47,326 nucleotides of DNA from an uncultured Eubacteriales bacterium (GTDB taxonomy: Bacteria > Bacillota > Clostridia > Lachnospirales > Lachnospiraceae): contig URND01000010.1 in the NCBI GenBank assembly GCA_900549105.1, positions 1 through 47,326 of the forward strand, given 5' to 3'. How positions within the stretch are numbered: position 1 is the first letter of the stretch; every line of letters starts with the position of its first letter. Under the pieces are notes generated by a model. The model was given only the letters and a program-made list of their open reading frames with translations. It had not been told where the DNA came from and did no database searches. Shown here piece after piece: positions 42,168 to 47,326 of the stretch. The position numbers and the translations under genes are program-made.

Positions 42168-43502
42168 ATGAGTGATTTTTATAATTATCATGAAGGCAGT
42201 CAGGAGTCTTCAGGACAGTCGGCAAATGACTATAATTACTATCGTCAGGCATCGGATGAAACGCGCAGAAGGTATTCTCCTTATGATAGCCCGGAACCGA
42301 ATAAGCCAGGAAAGAAAAAAAGCAATTTTGGCGTGAAGCTGGTTAAGGCCGTATGTCTGGGATTGGCCTTTGGCCTGGTGGCCGGCGGTGTGTTCTGGGG
42401 CATCGGCGGTGCGCTGGGATTGACGGCAGGGAAAAGTGAAGAGGCAAATACAGGCATGAATGTGAATATTGTGAAAACATCCGCCACAGATGTGAAGACG
42501 ATCAATGCAACGGATGTATCGGATATTGTAGAACAGTGTATGCCGTCCATTGTTGCAGTAAATACTCAGGTTGTAACGACCAGCAGCTTTTTTGGTCAGC
42601 TTTATTCCCAGGAGGGAAACGGCGCCGGTTCAGGAATTATTATGAGCGAAGCTGACGGTACACTTTATATTATGACAAACTATCATGTGATTCAGGATTC
42701 CACCAGCATTAATGTAACATTCAACGATGGAAGCACGGCGGAAGCCCAGATTAAGGGCTATGATGAAACAGCGGATATCGCGGTTATTACCGTGGATTAT
42801 AATTCTCTGAGTGAGGATACGAAGTCCAATATTGCAGCGGCGGTTATGGGAGATTCGGATGCTCTCAAGATTGGAAATGGAGCCATCGCCATTGGCAATG
42901 CGCTTGGTTACGGCCAGTCTGTAACGACAGGTTCTATCAGCGCTGTGGAGAGAGAAGTTGAGATGACCGATGGAACAATGACACTTGTTCAGACGGATGC
43001 GGCGATTAATCCTGGAAACAGCGGCGGCGCACTTTTGAATACAAAGGGTGAAGTCATCGGTGTGAATACAGTCAAATATTCCAATACAGATGTTGAAGGC
43101 ATGGGTTTTGCCATCCCGATTAATTCCGCGTTGGAGACAGCGCAGGGAATCATTGATGGAACTATTGTCACAAAAACAGATGAAAATACAGCCTACCTTG
43201 GTATTTCCGGCGGAACATTAAGCGAAGACGAGGCATCCAAATACGGATATCCGGCAGGCATTTATGTGAGCATGGTAGCACGGGGGTCTGCAGCAGAGCG
43301 GGCCGGACTTGTGCAGGGAGATATCATCACCGGCTTTAACGGAGAAGCTATTTCCACCATGGAAGAATTGCAGGAAAAACTGGCAGCCTGTATGCCGGGC
43401 GACCAGATAACATTGACTGTTCAGCGTCAGACAGGGCGCGGCTCCTTTGCGGAGAGTGAATTATCAACCATTCTCGGTTCAAAAGCAGATATGGAAGGAT
43501 AA
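42168..43502 (+). CDS. htrA: HtrA/DegP-like S1C serine protease
   Basis: 444 residues. A basic Tyr/Ser-rich cytoplasmic head, one membrane anchor (~57-80, 'VCLGLAFGLVAGGVFWGIGG'), a trypsin-like domain with His in 'TNYHVIQDS', Asp in 'TADIAVITVDY' and Ser in 'NPGNSGGALLN', and one C-terminal PDZ domain ('GIYVSMVARGSAAERAGLVQ'). It degrades or refolds damaged envelope proteins outside the membrane. ATG 42168 after CGGAGG is preferred over an upstream in-frame TTG near 42123 that lies in the promoter. Confidence 0.93.
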   Translation: MSDFYNYHEGSQESSGQSANDYNYYRQASDETRRRYSPYDSPEPNKPGKKKSNFGVKLVKAVCLGLAFGLVAGGVFWGIGGALGLTAGKSEEANTGMNVNIVKTSATDVKTINATDVSDIVEQCMPSIVAVNTQVVTTSSFFGQLYSQEGNGAGSGIIMSEADGTLYIMTNYHVIQDSTSINVTFNDGSTAEAQIKGYDETADIAVITVDYNSLSEDTKSNIAAAVMGDSDALKIGNGAIAIGNALGYGQSVTTGSISAVEREVEMTDGTMTLVQTDAAINPGNSGGALLNTKGEVIGVNTVKYSNTDVEGMGFAIPINSALETAQGIIDGTIVTKTDENTAYLGISGGTLSEDEASKYGYPAGIYVSMVARGSAAERAGLVQGDIITGFNGEAISTMEELQEKLAACMPGDQITLTVQRQTGRGSFAESELSTILGSKADMEG

Positions 43503-43534
43503 TTTAATATAGAAAAATAAGAAAAAGAGTTATC

Positions 43535-43574
43535 AGGGAAAGCGGGTTGCCGGAGAGGCATGCGCTTTCCCTTT
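43535..43574 (+). terminator. Terminator after htrA
   Basis: A 10-bp stem, AGGGAAAGCG (43535-43544) with CGCTTTCCCT (43563-43572), 18-base loop, short T tail. Confidence 0.65.
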
Positions 43575-43576
43575 AG

Positions 43577-43606
43577 TGGTATACTGTCAACATTTGACGC
43601 AGTATA
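43577..43606 (+). promoter_or_regulatory. Extended -10 promoter and dyad before the clpX-like gene
   Basis: TGGTATACT (43577-43585) is an extended -10. TATACTG (43580-43586) and CAGTATA (43601-43607) form an inverted repeat around the expected transcription start, with inner TCAA...TTGA. Confidence 0.4.
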
Positions 43607-43630
43607 TTGTAGACATTGGGGAGGAACTGT

Positions 43631-45055
43631 ATGAAAGATTATGAAGAGGTAAAGGATACGAAGGATATTACGGAGGAAACCGAGCATAAGGACGACTATG
43701 AAGATGTTTGTTATCTTTGTCGTCGGCCGGAAAGCAAAGTAGGAAAATTAATCCGCCTTCCGATGGAGGGAATATGCATTTGTCCGGATTGCATGCAGCG
43801 GAGCTTTACGATGATGGGCAATACAAATATCAATTATGAAGACTTGATGAAGAATATGAATCTTCAGGATATGTTTCCGGGAAATATTCAGGATGGTATT
43901 CCGAAAAGTCAGCGGCTGAAAAAGAAGAAGCCAAAGGAAAAAAATGAACCGGTCATTGATTTAAAACAGATATTGCCGCCGCATCAGATTAAGGCCCGGC
44001 TGGATGATTATGTTATCGGGCAGGATTATGCGAAAAAAGTTATGTCCGTTGCCGTGTATAATCATTATAAACGGGTGGCAACCAATACAATGGATGAGAT
44101 TGAAATCGAGAAATCCAACATGCTTATGATTGGGCCGACGGGCTGTGGAAAAACCTATCTGGTGCGGACATTGGCCCGGCTTTTGGATGTGCCGCTGGCT
44201 ATTGCGGATGCGACATCATTGACAGAAGCCGGTTATATCGGCGATGATATTGAGAGCGTTGTCTCCAAACTTCTGGCGGCAGCGGATAATGATGTGGAAA
44301 AGGCCGAACGGGGAATTATTTTTATCGATGAAATTGATAAGATTGCGAAAAAGAAAAATACGACAAGCCGGGATGTCAGCGGCGAGTCGGTGCAGCAGGG
44401 ACTTTTGAAGCTGCTCGAGGGCAGCGATGTGGAAGTGCCGGTCGGCGCCAGCAGTAAAAACGCTATGGTGCCGCTGACAACGGTGAACACGAGAAATATT
44501 TTATTTATCTGCGGCGGTGCATTCCCGGATTTGGACGGAATTATTAAAGCCCGGTTGAATAAAACGAGCGGTATCGGTTTCGGGGCTATGTTGTCCGATG
44601 CCCACGATCAGGATTCGGATATTGTGAGCCAGGTAACGATTGATGACCTTCGGGAGTTTGGTATGATTCCTGAGTTTATCGGACGGCTGCCGGTGATTTT
44701 CACATTGAAAGGGTTGGATGAAGCGGCTTTGGTGAAGATTCTGAAGGAGCCGAAAAACGCCATTATCAAGCAGTATCAGAAATTGCTGGCGCTGGATGAA
44801 GTGGATTTGCAGTTTGACGACGGGGCCCTCGAGGCCATTGCCAAACGGGCTATTGAGAAAAAGACCGGGGCCAGGGCGCTGCGCTCGATTATTGAGGAAC
44901 TGATGCTGGATATTATGTATCAGATTCCGAAGGATGATAATATCGGCAGAGTGACCATCACCCAGCCTTATGTGGAGCATAGGGGAGGCCCGCTCATTGA
45001 AATGCGCGGCATTTTCAGTTTGCCGAATAAAACCCCCGTGGCAGGAATAGAATAG
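43631..45055 (+). CDS. ClpX-like AAA+ unfoldase, divergent paralogue
   Basis: 474 residues. An acidic 25-residue extension precedes a C4-type zinc finger (Cys27, 30, 51, 54). The AAA+ module is intact: Walker A 'GPTGCGKTYLVRTL', pore-1 loop 'TEAGYIGDDIESV', Walker B 'GIIFIDEIDKIAK', the ClpP-docking I-G-F in 'SGIGFGAML' and arginine-finger region 'FIGRLPVIF'. The RKH substrate loop of ClpX is replaced by Ser-Lys-Asn (~275-277) in a gap-free alignment. It is not next to clpP or tig, so it is probably a second ClpX with other substrates. ATG 43631 after GGGGAGGAAC is preferred over in-frame 43616. Confidence 0.82.
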   Translation: MKDYEEVKDTKDITEETEHKDDYEDVCYLCRRPESKVGKLIRLPMEGICICPDCMQRSFTMMGNTNINYEDLMKNMNLQDMFPGNIQDGIPKSQRLKKKKPKEKNEPVIDLKQILPPHQIKARLDDYVIGQDYAKKVMSVAVYNHYKRVATNTMDEIEIEKSNMLMIGPTGCGKTYLVRTLARLLDVPLAIADATSLTEAGYIGDDIESVVSKLLAAADNDVEKAERGIIFIDEIDKIAKKKNTTSRDVSGESVQQGLLKLLEGSDVEVPVGASSKNAMVPLTTVNTRNILFICGGAFPDLDGIIKARLNKTSGIGFGAMLSDAHDQDSDIVSQVTIDDLREFGMIPEFIGRLPVIFTLKGLDEAALVKILKEPKNAIIKQYQKLLALDEVDLQFDDGALEAIAKRAIEKKTGARALRSIIEELMLDIMYQIPKDDNIGRVTITQPYVEHRGGPLIEMRGIFSLPNKTPVAGIE

Positions 45056-45082
45056 ACTGATATGAATCCGGGAGTGATTTGA

Positions 45083-46801
45083 TTGGCGTTGACGGAGGAG
45101 CAATTGCGCTGCCGAGATATTATTCTGTCTCAGAGTTATGCGGATTTTGTTGTCGAATATGGCGGCAATGTGGACGTTATGATAAATACCTACAGCCCAT
45201 CCTGCTATGAAATCATCAACAGCAACTTTGCTATTATTCATAAACCGCTTCCTGAAAACGGGCAGTTGGATTCGGATGCTTATGGATATAATATGATTCC
45301 TGTGGTCATGGGGCTGATGGATACGACAAGTATGGAGCAGAGCGGCATATTGCCGGTGCATTACAGCCCGGCCTCCGGCTTCCGGGGCAACGGCGTGATG
45401 GTTAGCATTATTGACACGGGCATCGATTATACCCATCCGGCTTTTCGTTTTTCGAATGGTTCTACCCGGCTTTTGGGGCTTTGGGACCAGACAGTTGAGT
45501 CGGATAAGGCGCCGGAACAGTTCCCTTATGGGACGTTGTATACAAGCGATGATTTGAATCAGGCATTAATGACAGAAAATCCATTGGATATTGTTCCTTC
45601 GAGGGATGAGGAAGGCCATGGAACCTTTATGGCCGGGATTATCGCCGGAAGCGAGGACCGGGAAAATGATTTTATCGGTGCGGCCCCGGAAGCTTCAATT
45701 ATTGCAGTTAAGCTCAAGCCGGCCAAAAATTATTTGAGAGACTATTATGTTTTAAAGGAAGGTTCTATTGCCTTTCAGGAAACGGATATTTTTATGGCCG
45801 TTCAGTTCTCGCTGGCTCAGGCGGTCAAATATCAGATGCCGCTGGTGATTTGCCTCGGAATGGGAAATAATCTGGACAGCCACGAGGGAACTTCCAGTCT
45901 GAGCCAGTATTTAAACAGTGTCAATAATCTGACGGGGGTCTGTGTTACTGTTGCCGCGGGCAATGAACTCGGAAAGGCCCATCATTTTTCAGGCTTTATT
46001 TCGGGAAAGGATGACAGTCAAAATGTAGAACTCCGGGTGGGCGAAGGGGAACGGGGATTTCAATTGGAAATATGGGGTTCCCTCGCCGATGTGTTTTCTG
46101 TGGAGATCGTTTCGCCGGAAGGAGAGCGGATTGCGCGGAGCCAGTCGCGGCTTGGAGAATCTCAGCGGGTACGTCTCTTATTTGAAGAGACAGAAATTTA
46201 TATTGCCGACAAATCGGTAGGACTTACCAGCGGACAATTTCTCATGGTTCTCCAGTTCCGAAATCCAACGCCGGGAATATGGTCCCTTCGGGTGTATGGC
46301 GACCGGATTTTAAACGGACGTTTTGATATCTGGCTTCCGATGGAGAAGTTTATTGAGGAAGAAACGTATTTTCTGAGTCCCGACCCGGAAATCACTTTAT
46401 CTTCCGTGGCGACGACCAGTTCTCTGATTGTGGCGGCAAATTATAATCATTATAATGACAGTCTCTATATTCATTCCAGCCGGGGCTATACGGCGTCAGG
46501 TTTTATAAAGCCGGATATTGCGGCGCCGGGGGTTAATGTATTCGGGCCTCTTCCCGGCGGGAGGTACGGCCAGATGACCGGCTCCAGTGTGTCGGCGGCC
46601 CATGCGGCAGGAGCTGCGGCTCTTCTGGCGGAATGGGGACTGCTCCGAGTGATTATTGTTAATATGGACGGCAATGACATCCGCCGTTTATTGATTCAGG
46701 GGGCTGTCCCAAAAGGCAGTGATGAGATTCCAAACAGAGGATGGGGCTATGGGGCAATGAATTTGAAAAATACCTTTGAAACTTTACGGGTTCTGAGGTA
46801 A
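45083..46801 (+). CDS. Subtilisin-like serine protease (S8, clostridial Csp-like)
   Basis: 572 residues. The triad is complete: Asp in 'SIIDTGIDYTHPAF', His in 'EEGHGTFMAGIIAGS' and Ser in 'MTGSSVSAAHAAGAAALL'. A short N-terminal prodomain-like region (~1-90) and a ~190-residue insertion between His and Ser with jelly-roll character match the clostridial Csp-type proteases, some of which act in spore germination. No signal peptide is seen. The start is TTG 45083 after GGGAGTG; the gene follows the clpX-like gene by 27 bases and is probably co-transcribed. Confidence 0.85.
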   Translation: MALTEEQLRCRDIILSQSYADFVVEYGGNVDVMINTYSPSCYEIINSNFAIIHKPLPENGQLDSDAYGYNMIPVVMGLMDTTSMEQSGILPVHYSPASGFRGNGVMVSIIDTGIDYTHPAFRFSNGSTRLLGLWDQTVESDKAPEQFPYGTLYTSDDLNQALMTENPLDIVPSRDEEGHGTFMAGIIAGSEDRENDFIGAAPEASIIAVKLKPAKNYLRDYYVLKEGSIAFQETDIFMAVQFSLAQAVKYQMPLVICLGMGNNLDSHEGTSSLSQYLNSVNNLTGVCVTVAAGNELGKAHHFSGFISGKDDSQNVELRVGEGERGFQLEIWGSLADVFSVEIVSPEGERIARSQSRLGESQRVRLLFEETEIYIADKSVGLTSGQFLMVLQFRNPTPGIWSLRVYGDRILNGRFDIWLPMEKFIEEETYFLSPDPEITLSSVATTSSLIVAANYNHYNDSLYIHSSRGYTASGFIKPDIAAPGVNVFGPLPGGRYGQMTGSSVSAAHAAGAAALLAEWGLLRVIIVNMDGNDIRRLLIQGAVPKGSDEIPNRGWGYGAMNLKNTFETLRVLR

Positions 46802-46829
46802 AATAGAAGAAAGCAAAGGAGGTACAAGG

Positions 46830-47220
46830 ATGGCATTTTTTGATGATTTAAAACAGGGACTTAGTGATGTAACAAAAACAGTTTATGAAAAATCCGAACA
46901 GTTTGTAGGTATTCAGAAATTGCGTTTAAAAAAGAATTCTTTGAACAGTGAGCTGAAAGCAACGTATATTGAAATCGGCAAGATGGTTTATGAGGAGAAA
47001 AAAGCAGGCGCAGAATTTTCAGGGCCGGTTGTCCAGTTGTGCCAGAAAGTCGATATGGGGCTGGAAGCGATTCAGGAAGTAGAAGCGCAGATTGAAGAAG
47101 CGAAGGCCAGAAATGATGCTGAAGATGATTTTGATGCAGACGACATCTTTGAAGATGAAGTGGAAGAAATTATCGAAGAAGCTGAAGAGGCAGCAGCGGA
47201 AGCTGAGGAAGCTGTTGCAG
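46830..47220 (+). CDS. Coiled-coil, acidic-tailed protein, truncated by a chimeric join
   Basis: The frame from ATG 46830 (AAAGGAGGTACAAGG just before it) runs to the window edge. Residues ~1-90 are helical ('MAFFDDLKQGLSDVTKTVYE', 'SLNSELKATYIEIGKMVYEE'), like small Firmicutes proteins often followed by a zinc ribbon. Residues ~97-130 are almost all Glu, Asp and Ala. From about 47200-47220 the sequence turns GC-rich and no longer fits this gene, so the true C-terminus is lost. Function not known. Confidence 0.6.
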
Positions 47221-47326
47221 TACTCACAGGACTCCAGGATGATGGTGTCCCCCTGGCCCACCCGGTAGCCGGCGTGGAGCAGGGGCAGGGTGCCGCCGAT
47301 CATCACCGTGGGATCCGCCTCCGCCG
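47199..47326 (-). pseudogene. murC: murC fragment from another genome (assembly chimera)
   Basis: Read on the minus strand from the edge, the last bases translate as ADPTVMIGGTLPLLHAGYRV, then GQGDTIILESCEYCNSFLSF, which is the UDP-N-acetylmuramate-alanine ligase signature of Oscillospiraceae-type Clostridia. GC content is far above the rest of the window. Homology ends exactly at C-N-S-F-L-S-F, which is encoded by the 21 bases 47199-47219 that also encode E-A-E-E-A-V-A on the plus strand. Confidence 0.75.

Noticed and set aside
47019..47306. 95-codon minus-strand gene at the window end
   Set aside because: Only its first ~40 codons are real (murC); the rest is antisense of the acidic coiled-coil gene across the chimeric join.

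Overview
The window looks like a piece of a Clostridia chromosome, most likely Lachnospiraceae. The support is strong AGGAGG ribosome-binding sites, frequent TTG/GTG starts, GatCAB in place of a glutaminyl-tRNA synthetase route, a glnA followed by an ANTAR regulator, a Csp-like subtilase, and a peptidoglycan-binding protein of the kind found in spore formers. It is probably metagenome-assembled: the last ~110-130 bases are GC-rich and read on the minus strand as a murC fragment from another organism.

Layout. 1-4.6 kb is accessory: a hicAB toxin-antitoxin pair flanked by a 19-bp direct repeat, a YczE-like membrane protein, a short gene remnant, a DUF1835/DUF3658 protein, a GNAT acetyltransferase and, on the minus strand, a peptidoglycan-binding protein. 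4.7-9.2 kb is carAB with a long leader. 9.2-29.0 kb is an amine-catabolism island: a LuxR-type regulator, a PII protein with an unusual T-loop, a polyamine-type ABC transporter (potABCD), a frameshifted ornithine-cyclodeaminase (OCD) family gene, a second transporter (order D-A-B-C), a YtcJ-type amidohydrolase, an intact OCD gene, a four-gene iron-sulfur/flavin amine dehydrogenase (HcnABC/opine oxidase/dye-linked proline dehydrogenase type), an iron alcohol dehydrogenase, N-carbamoylputrescine amidase and agmatine deiminase. 29.0-31.1 kb is glnA with a terminator leader whose hexaloop fits the ANTAR target, followed by an ANTAR protein with a degenerate receiver. 31.1-35.4 kb is a DUF4349 lipoprotein and gatCAB. 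35.5-39.5 kb is sbcDC. 39.6-41.5 kb is an AAA-ATPase/nuclease-like protein fused to an HTH. 41.6-47.2 kb holds gtrA-like, htrA, a divergent clpX, a subtilase and a coiled-coil protein cut by the chimeric join.

How the genes may work together. The island encodes uptake of cationic amines, removal of the guanidino group of agmatine (AguA, AguB) to give putrescine, NH3 and CO2, and a membrane-free Fe-S/FAD complex that could oxidise a secondary or primary amine, with OCD and alcohol dehydrogenase handling products. PII within the island and glnA/ANTAR beside it connect it to nitrogen status. The exact substrate cannot be read from the sequence. The combination of an opine-oxidase-like complex, OCD and agmatine enzymes is the most novel-looking system here. 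The 42-47 kb genes (htrA, clpX-like, subtilase) form an envelope/protein-quality group, and htrA is preceded by four 11-bp-phased repeats that look like an OmpR/PhoB-family operator.
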